Shown: positions 1-12,169 of the stretch, piece by piece
Numbering within the stretch: position 1 is the first letter of the stretch
Layout: each line of letters starts with the position of its first letter
Source: Azolla caroliniana
Taxonomy: Eukaryota; Polypodiophyta
Reading direction: 5' to 3'
Assembly: GCA_043228905.1 (NCBI GenBank)
Contig: JBHGNT010000007.1
Span: forward strand, 16,740,001 to 16,804,000
Length of the DNA stretch: 64,000 nt
Made by a program: the position numbers and the translations under genes
Notes under the pieces: generated by a model
The model's database searches: none
The model's input: only the letters and a program-made list of their open reading frames with translations
Told to the model about the DNA's origin: nothing

Positions 1-1355
1 AGAGTCCTCCCACAACTCAACGCTTTTATGGTACCAACTGCCTCTAGGGCAAACAAGTACCAAGAGATGTGCTTAAGGCTTCCAATATCACATAATCTAC
101 CAACTACCTTCAAGATGCGACGAAATTCAAATAGGAAATGCCTTCTTGACATGGGAGCGTCAACTCTCATGGGATCGAATTATTACTATTCTTCATTATG
201 ATCGCATGCTTTTTCCACAAAATGAACGTAGATGCCAAACAAGGCATTAGATTACTTCATGTATCACATTTATATCATTATTGTTACAGGCATAACCATA
301 ACTGATCACATGGTAGTTTGTACCATAGTTTTTTACATAGGGGAATAAGAGTGTGAGGGGTTGATCCACAATGTAAAGAAAGGAGAATTACTTTTAATCC
401 CAAGGATTGAGACAACCCTTAAGGGTTAAGTTTGAACTGGCCTAGGGACCTTGGGTTTGGCTATAACTATAACGCTTAACTATCCTCATTAGGGATGATT
501 TGAGTACATTGAGAATGTAATCTTGGGGTGAACAAACTCTTGTGGCGAGCACATCAGTACTAGGTTTGACCCGAAGCCATACTGGTAGTATGGGAAGCCA
601 TACAAGGCTTAGGTCTGTCTCAATTCCTTCAATCGAGGTGGTCAGGTGGATCAATACCCTTCTTTCTATCTTTATCTTTTTATAATCCTATCTATTTCCA
701 TATATTCCTACTATCATTAGAATAAATCTATAATTATCATCTCTTGACATAATCCGTAGAGCCTTTTCTCTCAAAATGATGTGCCTAGGAACATTTCTAT
801 CTATTTTAATTGCCACAGAGTACATGCACATAAAAAAATCTATATATATGTAAAAAGAAAAATAAGCGTAAGAACTTTAGATACATTTATGCATTCAAAT
901 TAAAAGAAATGATCAATTTCTCAATGATAGCAATGTGGTTGCTCTTCTTGTCATTTGGACATGTGATGGTGATGCTCATCCTCCTCATGATCACCATCAT
1001 CTCTCTCTTTCGCGGAGTTCTCTTTTCATTGACGACATTACCTAGTTCCTTTACCCAGGTGACGAGTTTCATTGTGTAACTCCTGTTTACCAATGTGTGA
1101 GACCTCATGTAGGGCGATAAAAATGTTTTGTTACAAGGATTTGTTCCACATTCCTCTAGTAGCACTCTGAGGGTCTTGAATATTGTACATATATATATGT
1201 GCATATGGATGTATAATCGGGAATGTTTAGTTCTAATGGTAGGTGTGAGTAGTTATATAGGTGTTTATGTGTAAAAGTATTTGCAAACATGTATTTGTGA
1301 ATGTGTAATCATAGCCATGCTTGAAACTCGTACATGACTATGTATGTTCTCTTAA
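1..1355. other. AT-rich stretch with no supported gene
   Basis: I see no convincing coding region here. The open frames are short, lack recognisable motifs and have no upstream or downstream partner. The composition (AT-rich, with short runs such as a TATATATATG stretch near 1190) is unlike the GC-rich retrotransposon DNA further right. It may be very old repeat or intergenic DNA. Confidence 0.5.
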
Positions 1356-1379
1356 ATGTGTGCAACTATTTTTGTATTT

Positions 1380-2000
1380 GTATGTAAGGACGTCCTCGAC
1401 CTAATCAACAACTATCAAGATGCATATGCATGGTCTTATCAAGACATGGGTTGGAAATTCTATGAACACCTCACAAAGAATGTACAAGAGACAAGCAATA
1501 CTATTACAAAATCGTTGTTAAAGAGGAAATCAACAATGTTGCCTAGGTCTATTGCATCGGACATGTGAAGAAGACCACAAAACTTAGTTCCATCATCGTG
1601 AAATGAATGAGAAATGGAAAGATCCAAGTTTGTGTTAACAAATAGAAGACGAATTTGCAACCACCATTTGTGCCTTTTGTGTACCATTCGCAAACAACTT
1701 CGTAGACTTCCTCACCATGCATGAGATGCATATCTTCGTTTATGAGTTCCATAGATACAACTAGATCCAAATGACAATCATAGAGCAATAAAATATGACA
1801 TTTATCTCCCAAGTTGGCCGTTTATGTGGCTATGGTAATAATGCTCAATCTTAAGATGGCACCGACCACCTTCCAAGGAAACATCAACAAGTTGTTTGAA
1901 CTATATATACAAAAATTCATGCAAGCTTTTGTCAACGACTTTGTAGTGTTTAGCACTCAATCAAACCAATTACAACGTATTGTCCATGCATGTCAGATTC
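1380..2000 (+). pseudogene. Decayed Ty3/gypsy reverse transcriptase fragment
   Basis: Pieces of a gypsy reverse transcriptase are readable in order on the plus strand, in shifting frames. First is a DVLDL..DAYAWSYQDM block near 1390-1450, matching the start of the RT region (family consensus like DVFAWSYEDM). Around 1690-1815 there is a weak match to the palm lead-in ending in HEMHIFVYEF. At 1860-1960 comes APTTFQGNINKLFE followed by FMQAFVNDFVVFSTQ, which corresponds to the YxDD-bearing block, with N in place of the first catalytic D (FVND for FVDD). Several stops and frameshifts separate the blocks, so this is a dead relic. No LTRs can be assigned. Confidence 0.7.
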
Positions 2001-3284
2001 GTGCATGTGCATATGGAACCTTTGGGCTTTTGGACTAGGAGATGGACGAAATTTGAGAAGAAGAATTGGGATAAATGGAAGAGATATGGAATATTAGGAT
2101 AAGATGTAATGTAGAATATGCTAAAAAGAGAGTTGCATCCAAGAACTTTATGTGAGAAATAGATCGAATAACCACAAGAGTAAGTTACAATGACAAAACA
2201 AATAGGCTTAGATTGATCCTCTAGAAAACAATACAAAGCCTTGTTGGCTTCTCGTTTCCTCCCCTTTATCTCATAATGAGTTGCCCTGATATAGGTTTCC
2301 CATGCAATCAATGCTAATGAAGCACAACCACTCAACATACATTCTTTAACCTTCCCATGCACTAAGGCTAAGCATTTTCCATGAGTACATGATACTCTAG
2401 CTTGGACCTTAAGCATTCCTTTATAAAGGTTTTTGTGAACTTCACTTAAAAAACTTGCATCCTTGTAAGTTATAGTATTGATATTTGCATAGCCATAGTT
2501 TGAAGGTACAAGGTTTGAATTTTGTCCTATAAAAAATTACATTTGATATGTGCACCATTTTCGTTGGCACACTCCTTTGCGAGGAAAACCAATACTAGGT
2601 TCAAAAGTGGTTCACACAATGCAACATGACACTCACCCCAACCAAGGCCACACATCCTGATCTAGTATATGGCGACCTTCGGGAGAGATCATTCAATCCC
2701 ATGTCGTTGGAGCATCTTAGTGAATTACATCCCTTTGTGTAGAGCAAAATCACTTCAAATGATCTACTTGTAGGTATGTGGATCATATTAAACACATTAT
2801 TGTTGTCATCTTCATTTGTTGTTCTTTGGGATATTCAGTGAAATACTCATTCTACATTGTTGGATGTGTTTGTCAAGCACGTTTCCACCGTCCATTTAGT
2901 ATTTGTGATTTCCTAAACATTTTTATTCGCTTCCTCTATGTTCATTCTCATCATTCTCCTAACTTCTTCAAATAATGTATTTGTCACAAGTTAGGGATAT
3001 CCCTTCGAACCCTTCTTGGCTTTTTATATAGTATCAATGAACTTCTTGTTCATTTTCTCGTTCATAGTTTGAGCTAATTTTCTTTCTGTCACAAAGATAT
3101 CATATGAGCTATCTTTTGCATGTTGTGCAAATTTAGAACTCTTTGCTCTTGGACCATTTTACCCTAATAGTATTTTGGACCAATAGCTTTCTCTTATGTT
3201 AGTTTATTCCATATGCAAAGGAAATTGTAGATGGTCTATAAAAGAATAAATTAGAGTTACACATCAACATCAAAAGGATAATGT

Positions 3285-3425
3285 GTGTTGAGCACAACAC
3301 GAATTATTCTTTTTACCTTTTAGTAAAGAATAGCAAATACTTATACTGAAATAGTCCAACCCTAATTTTTCTGAATTGTGAAAGCTCTTCTTTTATATTT
3401 TAAGGTAGAGATTCCCACCATATAA
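3285..3425 (+). repeat. Diverged dispersed repeat, copy 1
   Basis: This segment shares an ordered set of words with 4155-4290: TTGAGCACA, a hairpin with ATTCTTT and AAAGAAT arms, and CCCTAATTTTT, at similar spacing. The two copies differ at many positions but both hairpin arms are kept. The repeat type is unknown. Confidence 0.5.
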
Positions 3426-4154
3426 AGAGTGCGAACACAATATTGTATTTTTTTGATCAACTGTTTGATACTCTGGGCTTGTGAGGATATAAAGTGGTTG
3501 AGCCGTTTGAGAACATGAACATGTAGTTTACATAATTGTGGGCCTTTGCAAAAGGTAGCTATATTATAGCAAGAAAGATGTTCCTCCCAATAGGGTGGCC
3601 CCTTAAAACATCATGTAAGTAGTAAACGAGAGATTTTGATGTACAATCAATATACTTATCTGAACCTCATCGATTAGGGGTTAGATCAAGTTGGGACTAA
3701 CTGTTGTGGACCATCACCAGCCCACGAGACGGGCGTGGCATTTGCATAATAGGAAATAGGTTTACGTTTAGCAAACCCACACCAATGCAAAAACCCCATC
3801 GGCGGACACTATTTTGACGATACACCCACCCGATGTGATCGCTAGTAACTTACTAACTAACTACGTTTGCAATGCGACCCAATTGGGCATCATTTGGACT
3901 AGATATCCCACCGCCCTATTTTTAGTACAAGAAGCTAACAAAGTTTGTAGCCGTGTTGCTTGGTTTGCAAGGGTATGAAGTTGAAGGCGATTTAGCCAAA
4001 GTCCGTGTGTGAACGAGGCCATAACGAGAGCGGACATGAGGTGTGCCATTTCTTTATGTTTATTATATATACATACATATATCCCACATACAAGCGCAAG
4101 GAGAGCGTTGGGCTATAAATAAAAGACATCTCAGGGATTCAAATTTCATCGGGA

Positions 4155-4290
4155 TGGCGTGGGTTGAGCACAGAGCGAACTATTCTTTCGCCTTTTACTA
4201 AAGAATACCGTGTGCTCCTCCTAACTCAAACGCCCTAACCCTAATTTTTGGGATTGGAACCTCTTTTACAGAGGTTCCATTGACAAATGA
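4155..4290 (+). repeat. Diverged dispersed repeat, copy 2
   Basis: Second copy of the element at 3285-3425, with the same ATTCTTT/AAAGAAT inverted arms around an 11-base loop and the same CCCTAATTTTT word downstream. It lies about 870 bp from copy 1 in the same orientation. Confidence 0.5.
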
Positions 4291-4377
4291 AACGAAGCTA
4301 TGAAACTAAATATGCTGGGTTTTAACTAGAGAGGTTAATTCTTCGTCTCTTGTCTGTAAATGCTCTACCATCAACGA

Positions 4378-4434
4378 TTAGGTTTTCTATTGGTGCGAGA
4401 ATTGCTAATATTAAGAATTAGCAAGAAGTCTTTC
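4378..4434 (+). repeat. Short direct repeat with a partner at 4882-4921
   Basis: An ATTAGGTTTTCT..TTGG..GAATTAGCAAGAAGTC series is shared with 4882-4921. This copy carries about 17 extra bases in the middle that resemble a partial duplication of the flanking GAATT..AGC words. Confidence 0.5.
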
Positions 4435-4881
4435 AAATGTTTTGCTGTCTGGTTCGATGGATAGTTATGGATGGTGTATAGCTCCCTACCAATATTTACA
4501 GTATATTTATAGCTATTATATGGATGTACAGGTTGTTAGTATGTTTAAGGAACATAGTTATATCGTTAGGGTAGGGAAGAGGTCAAAGCCTAAATTGTTA
4601 TACATACTGTATATGCATATACTGTGGGCAAGATACCAAATTTGTTGTACAAGAAATAAGGGCATGTCAATGATTTTGTTGGATGTTATCATGGGAGATC
4701 GACTCAGTGATTTGTGGATATGCTAGATTTTGATTAATAAGTGTACTGAAGAATATGATCTTTGCATACTCGATATGGGGGGTGGGGGTAAAACCTAGCT
4801 TGGGTATTTTTGTTAGCAGGAATACATTGATGAATAAAAGAAAACAGTTTTCTCCCCTCTTTCGATTGATGTGAGGAATCA

Positions 4882-4921
4882 GATTAGGTTTTCTTTTGGA
4901 ACAAGAATTAGCAAGAAGTCC
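4882..4921 (+). repeat. Short direct repeat, second copy
   Basis: Partner of 4378-4434, about 500 bp downstream in the same orientation and without the internal extra segment. Origin unknown. Confidence 0.5.
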
Positions 4922-5133
4922 TGGTAAAAGATTTCCATTGAAAATGAGAGAATGCACACTTGAATTATATAAATGACTATTTCTGCGGATTAGTAGTAGC
5001 TAGCAAATCTCTCTTACGGATGAGGTATCAAGAACTGCAATTTGCAGACCACATCATTGTTTATTTTTGCATTTCAAATTGATGAGTATATATAGGGATG
5101 CAGGATTGCATGTAAAATAATAGTACAGATTGT

Positions 5134-5160
5134 AGCCTCTCTCTCTCTCTCACACACACA
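5134..5160. repeat. (CT)n(CA)n microsatellite
   Basis: A run of CT dinucleotides passes directly into CA dinucleotides and is followed by CCTCCTCC. Simple-sequence repeat. Confidence 0.85.
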
Positions 5161-5459
5161 TCCTCCTCCACACCACTCTACCATGGATGCTGAAAATGGT
5201 GCAGAAGGAAGAGGCTTCCCATCATTTTTCAACTGTGCATGAATAAATGGAAGGATTGGTTAATGTGAGCAGTGTATTCATACCTAAAGAAAAGGCAATA
5301 CTGAACAACATTGTGGAATCAGAGGATGTGGCATGATCCATATCACATGACATGGTGATATGAAGAAGAAAAGGGGAATTGTTCATAGATCAGGAATTTC
5401 TCTACAGTATGACAACATTGGGGTAGCATCATATTCCTAGAGTCACACCCATGAATTTC

Positions 5460-5803
5460 ACTGAAATGATTATGATCAAGGATAAAACACTAAGATTTAG
5501 ATCTGAGACACAGACATAAAGCAGAGACACATGATGTACGTGAAAACCCTAAAACCAGGGAAAAACTACGGGGCACCAGGCCAGGAAGATTCCATTGTAG
5601 ATCAGCAGTATACAAAACAAATTTCAAGACTCCCTAGCTTGCTCGGGGGAAAGAACTAAATCACAGAGAGTACCACAATACTATAGAGGAGACAAAGCTC
5701 ACACAACATTAGTATATGAAATGACGAAACTTGTCCAGGTATAGGTATACTCCCAGGTCATCGTATTAAACCTCGGCTAGGGTTTCAGCCAAGTCCACCA
5801 ATA

Positions 5804-5854
<51 letters not shown>

Positions 5855-5985
5855 ATATATATATATATATATAATATTTTCAGCCTCTCAGCCGATTCCA
5901 ACCAACCAACCCTCATTCGATCTCTTGGCCGATTTACGGCTTTTCAACCGTCTTCCCCCATCAGGAGGGACATGGATACATAACA
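5460..5985 (-). repeat. copia-E 3' LTR (left edge uncertain)
   Basis: Read on the minus strand the LTR starts TGTTATG at 5985, immediately after a purine tract. It contains the microsatellite at 5803-5873 and, further along, an AGGGTTTT..CACGTA stretch like the U5 of copia-A and copia-C. The end near 5460 is an estimate, because no second LTR copy is present to define it. Confidence 0.6.
5803..5873. repeat. (AAAT)n(AT)n microsatellite
   Basis: About 13 AAAT units run into about 9 AT units inside the copia-E LTR. Confidence 0.95.
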
Positions 5986-5999
5986 AACTCCCCCTTCAC
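5986..5999 (-). other. copia-E polypurine tract
   Basis: On the minus strand the sequence GTGAAGGGGGAGTT directly precedes the TGTTATG start of the LTR. This is the expected position and composition of the plus-strand DNA primer. The same GAAGGGGGAGTTT tract precedes the 3' LTRs of copia-A and copia-C. Confidence 0.8.
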
Positions 6000-7945
6000 T
6001 CTTGTATGGGGGGAGTCGACCAGACCAGTCTTTAGCCAGCAAGCAAGGAGTTTTTCAATAGATAAAGTCTTTGTAAGCATGTCAGATCCATTTTCATCGG
6101 TATGGATCTTCGCTAAAGCAAACTCATTTTCATCCACTCTCCCTCATAACTAGTGATACCTTTTGTGAATGTGCTTTGTATGAGAATGATAGACAACATT
6201 CTTGGCAATATATATGACACTCTGATTATCACAATGAACTAGGATTTTTTCTTGCTTCATTCCTAGTTCACTTAGAAAATCCCTCATCCAATCAATTCCT
6301 TTTCGGCCTCCACTACAACCACATACTCAGCCTCTGTGGTCGACAAAGCCACAACCTTTTACAATCTTGATTGCCATGACACTGCTCCCCCTGCATAAGT
6401 CATCACATACCTTGATGTGGATCGACTAGAATCTACATCACCCAACATACCAGAATCTGTGAAACCTTCGAGCATAGGTTTCCCGGAGCCATACCTAAGG
6501 CATACACTCGAAGTACCTTTTAAGTATCTGAGTATCCATTTCATGGCTGTCCAATGTTTCTTTCCAAGATTTCTCATATATCGACGAACTATCCCAATAA
6601 CAAATGCAATGTTCGGCCTAGTGCAAACTATAGCATACATTACGCTCAGAACAACCGATGCATATGGCACCCTTCTCATCTCGGCCTTATCCCTCTCACT
6701 TCTTGGACATTGACAAGAATTTAGCTTATAGTTCACCAACAATGTAGATCCGACAGGTTTTGCATTGTGCGTATTAAATCTTTGCAAAACTTTTGTCACA
6801 TATTTCACCTGTGACAACCACAACATATTTTTAGTTATGTCTTGGACTATATGCATTCCCAAAATCTGTTTTGTCGAATCTAAATCCTTCATAGCAAAGG
6901 ATTTGCTTAAAGCTTTCTTCAAACTCACAATCTTCTTAACATCTTGTCCAACAACTAACATATCATCTACATACAATAAGAGAATAAGAAAATCACCTTC
7001 ACCATACCTTTTCACAAATACACAATGATAGGCTTGTTTTTTGTGGAATCTGCGTTCTAGTATGAAGGATTCAAACTTCTTATACCATTGTCAAGGAGCT
7101 TGCTTCAAACCATACAAGCTCTTCCGTAGTCTACATACCAATTCTCTTTTCCTTTCACCTAAAGCCCTTCGGCTGCTGCATATATATATTTCCTCTTCTA
7201 ACTCACCATGTAGAAAAGTTGTTTTTACATCAAACTATTCAATCTCCAGATTCATACTGATAGCTATGCTCAAAACAGTCCGGATGGATGTCATCTTCAT
7301 GACTGAAGCAAATATTTCATCAAAATCGACACCCTTTTTCTGCTGAAAACCCTTCACCACAATGCGGGCCTTATACCTAGGTGTGTTGTCGTCTTCTCCA
7401 GTTTTCAACTTGTAAACCCATTTGTTTCTAAGTGCCTTCTTTCCCTCAACAAGCTCCATCAACTCATAGGTGTGGTTCTCATGCAAGGAATCCATCTCAT
7501 CTTGCATGGCACAATACCACTTCTCCTTGTGCACATCTATCATGGCTTCTTCATAACATTCTGGCTCACCTTTATCATTGAAGAGGACATATTGACTGGC
7601 TGGATACCGAGAGGAGGCCTTCCATGTCTGAGTGGGTATCTTCTTCCTTCAAAAACCGGCTCAAATTCGATTGCTTCTGTCGGCTCATCTTCTGGCCCAT
7701 ATTCATATACATCAGCCTACTATTGTGTGCTAGCCGGCTCAAATTCGGTCGCACAACATCTGACTGGTTGTGTGGGATGGGGATTGACTTGTACCGACTC
7801 CATAACAGTAATCGGCTGGGAAGACGACATTGGTTTCTGCCGTCTCTAATCTTCAATCGTCTTGTCTTCCATGAATATGACGATATCATGGCTCCTCACC
7901 ACTTTCTTGTCAAGGAGATCCCACAACTTGTAACCAAAATAATCT
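6000..7945 (-). pseudogene. copia-E pol remnant (reverse transcriptase and RNase H)
   Basis: Ty1/copia reverse transcriptase and RNase H, which make and degrade the RNA/DNA hybrid in the particle. Read right to left: a post-integrase linker (YKLWDLLDKK at about 7930), the RT start MQDEMDSLHENHTYEL (7500), NKWVYKL and the VDFDEIF block, the catalytic YVDD at about 6965, the CTRPN block (6630), and RNase H motifs including GFTDS (6465) and a TEAEY-like start near 6330. The C-terminal RNase H (KHIHKRYH) runs to about 6150. Frames are broken near 7230, 7020 and 6355 by stops or shifts, so no full protein is possible. Confidence 0.85.
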
Positions 7946-8090
7946 TCTTAATGTTGAGATACCAGTCCCTTCGGATGGGGATCGGAGAAGCCGAAAGGTG
8001 TCTAGCTGGATCCGGCATCAATCGGAAGAGAGACAAATATGTAAATATGTTTCTTATGGGCCGTTGAGGCCACATTTGTAAATAGCCCGT

Positions 8091-8115
8091 AAGTTATATA
8101 AGTATAAAATAACTT
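8091..8115 (+). promoter_or_regulatory. TATA box inside an inverted repeat (LTR fragment)
   Basis: Arms AAGTTAT and ATAACTT flank AGTATAAA. The copies in copia-A and copia-C have AAGTCAT and ATGACTT (or ATGACCT), so this copy differs by a C-to-T in the left arm and a matching G-to-A in the right arm. Pairing is therefore kept. Confidence 0.6.
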
Positions 8116-8169
8116 AGGGCAAAACATGATTGTGGGCTATTAGCATTCTGTGCGTGTGAGTCCGAGTTG

Positions 8170-8171
8170 TA

Positions 8172-8215
<44 letters not shown>
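8170..8215. repeat. (CA)n(GA)n microsatellite
   Basis: CA repeats change directly to GA repeats at the 3' end of the LTR fragment. The related full LTRs carry a GA-rich stretch in the same place. Confidence 0.9.
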
Positions 8216-8219
<4 letters not shown>

Positions 8220-8225
8220 AAGATA

Positions 8226-8410
8226 TATTAACATCTTCTAAGGCCAAAATTGGCCCATGAGACAAATGGTTTACAAAAAAATGGGATATTTACCCATTCA
8301 TCGAAAGTAAAAATAAAAATAAGATAAAAATAGAGTTTAAGCTAAATAGTTCTAAGAAAAAAACAAGATTGTTCTATATAAAAAATATGTTCTACAATGA
8401 AAATGATGTT
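8226..8410. other. Non-coding stretch between LTR fragment and LINE
   Basis: AT-rich sequence with A-runs (for example around 8270 and 8310-8350). It probably includes the 3' untranslated end of the LINE, whose tail would lie here on the minus strand, but I see no clean poly(A) tail. Confidence 0.4.
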
Positions 8411-8425
8411 AAACTAGGCCTAATT

Positions 8426-11400
8426 TCATTTCCATCCAAGTCTCTCGAAGAGAAGCGGAAGGTCAAAGGGTTGTGATGTGGATGTGGCCCGTGGTCCCAA
8501 TGTAAAAGATACCCCAACCATAGCTTCTAGTTGACGTAGCTCATGTTCCCTTATCTTCTTAATCTTTTCTACTCCACGTCGACTTGTTTTGAAGCCCAAC
8601 ATCTGAGGGCGTTTGGTTGTTCTTTGCATTTCTGCTTCCTCAAGGGAGAGGCCGAGCCGCGTAAGTGTATCCACATTCATCGTCTCCCCTTGTTCCTGAA
8701 AAATTACACTAGTTACATGTTGATGAATAGTAAAAGGGTTATGGTTAACACTTTGTAATTTATTCTCCCTATATTGTTTTAGTTCTAAGATATACCTACC
8801 TAGTCCCTTTACACTCGGGGTATCCAATAGTTTGGAGAGGGTCCTAATATGTCTTGGTATTCCACTTGTATCTTGGCATTAGTTGGGCACTTGAATGTGA
8901 AGTGATACTCATCCTCTATCTCTATGTGGCATAATCTACATAGCCTTTCCTCTCTAGGGACTCTATTAGCCCGACCATTCTCAATCTCAAGTTGGTGAGA
9001 TGATATCCTAAGTTGTCCAATGGCCACCCTTACTGCATTTAATAAGAATGTATCTAGATATCTTCCTCGTGTAATAAAACCTAACTTAGAGAAGTGCAAG
9101 AAATGTTCCTTATAGTACAACATTTTCGATGGGAGTGGCTCTCGTGGGGTGATCCATTTATATCGAGTGTAAATTTGCCATATTTCTTGGCAGATCACTT
9201 TATTACGGTCTTCATGAGAGATTATAGTTTGATCAGTCCCATGGTTGTACTTAAGGGGAGGTAGGTTATTAATGTCTATGCCGTTTGCAAGTAACCAACT
9301 CACCACAATGCTATACCAAGAGCTAGTGTCTCCATACGCATGTAGGGATTGGGATGCCTCAAAGGCTCGACGGGATATCCTATCTTGTGGCTGACTATGT
9401 ATCCGATGAATAAAAACTACCACTTGAAAGAGTGCTTCTACTAACATCGGGGGTAGACTGAACTCTGCTCTAATAATGTCATGTGGTACTGTTGATTTGC
9501 TTCGGAGTTGATGTGATAACATCGTCACCAAAGGTCTCTCTAATTGCGTTCACATGAAATATGGTAGACTTGGAGCCCATAGTACTGATGCATACATGAG
9601 GGAAGGAGTCACGAATGAGTCGAAGAGCCATCCCTTAGTCTGTGGCTCTTGAAAGTATGCCTGGTGGCATTGTCTCTCTAAGAGTGAGAGGGATGCATAC
9701 CCTCTCGTTAGCCTATCTTTGGTTGCCTGGGTCATCGAGAATTTACCTGAGCGAGCACTAAAAGTGACTCCCAAGTATACATATGATCCCACGACCTCAA
9801 CTAGTTTATGAGTGAGGATTATGTGACATTTACTCCTTACTTGGGACGATGTATGAAAGATAAGGACTTTAGTTTTCACTAGATTCACTACCAGTCCTCG
9901 TTGTGTACAAAAATCATCTAGGGCATTAAGATGCTTTTGTAGGTCGTGTTCGGATACTGAGAGCAAGACAATGTCGACTGCGTAGAGTAAGAGACTAACT
10001 TGCGTATCCCCAATAGCTACTCCCTTACGAGCAATAAAATCAGTGATCTCATCAATGTAGATCCCAAAAAAAGTCGGTGATAGGGGGCAACCCTGTTTTA
10101 CACCAATGGTGCTAGTGAAACAATTGGATAGGCCACCTGGGCATCTTACGCACCCAAAGACTTGCTCATATAGGGCATAAATGGCCCAAATCATGTCATT
10201 TGGTATCTCCAAGCTCTTAAGTCTATCAAACAACCTCTCCCTAGGAACTGTGTCAAAGGCTTTGCAGAAGTCCACAAAGCAACAATATAGTTTCTTCTTA
10301 CGAGCCTTCTTCTGGTCAATTAAGCACCTAAGTGTGAAGATATGGTCAATAGTGGAGAAGGCTCGTCTAAAGCCAGCCCGCTCAGGTGCTCGAAGAATTA
10401 ATGTTTCCATATAATCACTGAGCTCCGCTTCCATTACTGCACCATATAGTTTAGCGAGCGTATGACCTATCATAATGGTCCTATATGTATTTGGGTCCAT
10501 TGGGTCCCCTCCTTTATGTATTGGGGCCACTGTGTTCATGGCCCATTGTGGTGGAAAACCCTCGGTGAGGGCGCGACTAAAGATTAGAGTGAGAAGGGGG
10601 GCTAGGCACTCTCGAGCATATATGATATGCCTGGCTCACAATCCTGTGTGGTCCATGGATTTCCTATGTTGTAATTTTTTTTATGACCTTCGTGACCCTA
10701 GAGGCTGTGAAAAGTGTCCCCATGGTAGGTCGAGGTGTGGAAGGCATTGGAATGGGTGGTTGGTCCGGGACATGGTAGAGTCTCTTGACATATGTGTGCC
10801 AAATATTGGGATCCTCGATGGGTGTTTGTGGTCTCGGTTCCCGTAGTCTCTTCCATGCAAGGGCGCAGTCCCTACTCATGAGCATATGGTAGAGTTCCCA
10901 ATTATATTGAGATGCTTCCCAAGCTCGTCTTTTACGACGTGTCATCTTGCGCATCTCTTTGCGACCCTGTACTGAGGAAATAGTGCTACTAAGTCGCGAC
11001 ACTTTAAGTTGTCTATACATTGACTCTCTACAATCCTCATCATACCACTTGTTTTGTGGCATAAACCCTATTCTACCATGACCGGAGTCTTTCGTGTATG
11101 GAAAGCTACTAATTGGTGCGGAGTAAGGGATGTCTGTGAGTTCTGTAGTGAGGTTCTCTAAAGGCAAGAAAGAATCAAAAGAGGAGAGATGGGGTTGAAC
11201 ATGTTGAGAGTAGATGTCAGCGAGCTCATGCGGGAAGTGTATTATGGTGTGATGGTTTGGTTGACTAGAGTTGGTGGCGTGGGAATTGTCACATTTTAGC
11301 TCAAAGTATAGGAAGCTATGGTCTGCACCAATGGGGCATGGGGCCACCCAGAAGGAGTTAACCATGTGGGTAGCTTTAGGGCGTCCTGTTAGGTAATCAA

Positions 11401-12130
11401 CTGTGCGTTACCCTCCTCCGTGTGGGAAACATGTGAACTCTTTCGAGCCTGGCCACTTGGCTAAGCCATGATATATAATGATCATCTGGTGTCGGCTTCC
11501 AAGTTCAAGCAGATGATGGCCAAATCTTGTGGCTTCCGCACCTTGGTCCTTTGATGTACGTGTTATGCCTAAGGCTAAAGGGTCGACATTCACCATTTCT
11601 AGGTTTCTATCCATCTAAAATATTGTGCATTGTCCGGATTGGGTTCTCACATTGAAATCTCCTACAAGGAAGACTTCCCCTTGAGAGGAATATCGGATTA
11701 TGTCATCCGATAAAGGTTCGTATGGAGAAGGCCCATGTGGCGTTCCTTCATCAACTATACTCGCCTCTCCAATCATATTATACTGGGATCCTTTCAAGGG
11801 GAAGTAACAAACGGCGATAAATATCACCTGATCCTTGCTAGTGAGGACTTTCACCCACATAAAACAAGCTTCTAGGTCTGTCTTTAGTATTTCTATCCTA
11901 TTATGTATCTCTCTCCAAAATAATATCACAACCCCTCCAGATCCTCTAGTAGTGTGTCGATGTGAGGTTTGTCGAAAGACAGACTCCCAACGAAAACCGT
12001 CAACTCGTGGTAGTCCTCAATTTGGACTTTGATGTGTTTCTACTAAAAAAAGTATATCAGATACCTTCAAAATCTCCTCTAGATGGCCAGGGTGTGTCCA
12101 AAGTGCACCGTTACATTTCCATAAAGTCAT
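8426..12130 (-). pseudogene. LINE ORF2 remnant (endonuclease + reverse transcriptase)
   Basis: ORF2 nicks the target DNA and reverse-transcribes the element RNA at the nick. A likely start codon is at 12130. The endonuclease shows LFLVETHQ (about 12030), GDFNVRTQ (about 11650) and FTCFPHGGG (11420), then GADHSFLY (11300). A basic linker leads to the RT: HKGGDPMDPNTYR (10510), FVDFCKAFDTVPRERL (10270), GVKQGCPLSP (10100). The catalytic box reads YAVD (about 10000) where YADD is expected, so one catalytic aspartate is lost. The tail has CX2CX8HX4C (8920-8960). Stops at about 11997, 11615 and 11408, and frame changes near 10600 and 8820, confirm it is inactive. Confidence 0.85.
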
Positions 12131-12169
12131 CCTAAGTTTATTATCTGTCACATGGGCCACACACCGTCA

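Larger units (their letters stand above)
2040..5455. other. AT-rich non-coding stretch
   Basis: No gene is supported. The longest frame (minus, about 1970-2416) has no recognisable domain and overlaps the gypsy relic. The stretch holds two pairs of diverged direct repeats (listed separately) and a CT/CA microsatellite. The rest shows nothing I can interpret. Confidence 0.5.
5460..7945 (-). mobile_element. copia-E: truncated Ty1/copia element (3' part)
   Basis: The 3' half of a copia element on the minus strand: the C-terminal pol region, a polypurine tract, and an LTR that begins TGTTATG (plus-strand edge at 5985). Gag, protease and integrase are missing. The pol remnant breaks off near 7945, where an LTR fragment of a related copia in the opposite orientation starts. 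Its protein is closest to copia-A and copia-C in this window. The far (left) edge of the LTR cannot be placed exactly. Confidence 0.8.
7950..8225 (+). repeat. copia LTR fragment (A/C/E group), plus strand
   Basis: It starts with a CCCTTCGGATGGGGA block matching the first bases of the copia-C LTR. It continues through the AAATATGT and TTTGTAAATAGCCC words and a TATA box in an inverted repeat (8091-8115), then ACTTAGGGCAAA, and ends in a CA/GA microsatellite. U5 and any internal sequence are absent. It truncates copia-E on its left and may be a solo or broken LTR. Confidence 0.75.

Noticed and set aside
1970-2416. 148-codon minus-strand frame with several Cys and hydrophobic runs
   Set aside because: Overlaps the gypsy RT relic, has no recognisable domain and no partner signals; probably chance.
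10475-10846. 123-codon plus-strand frame opposite the LINE
   Set aside because: Antisense to ORF2, with no domain.
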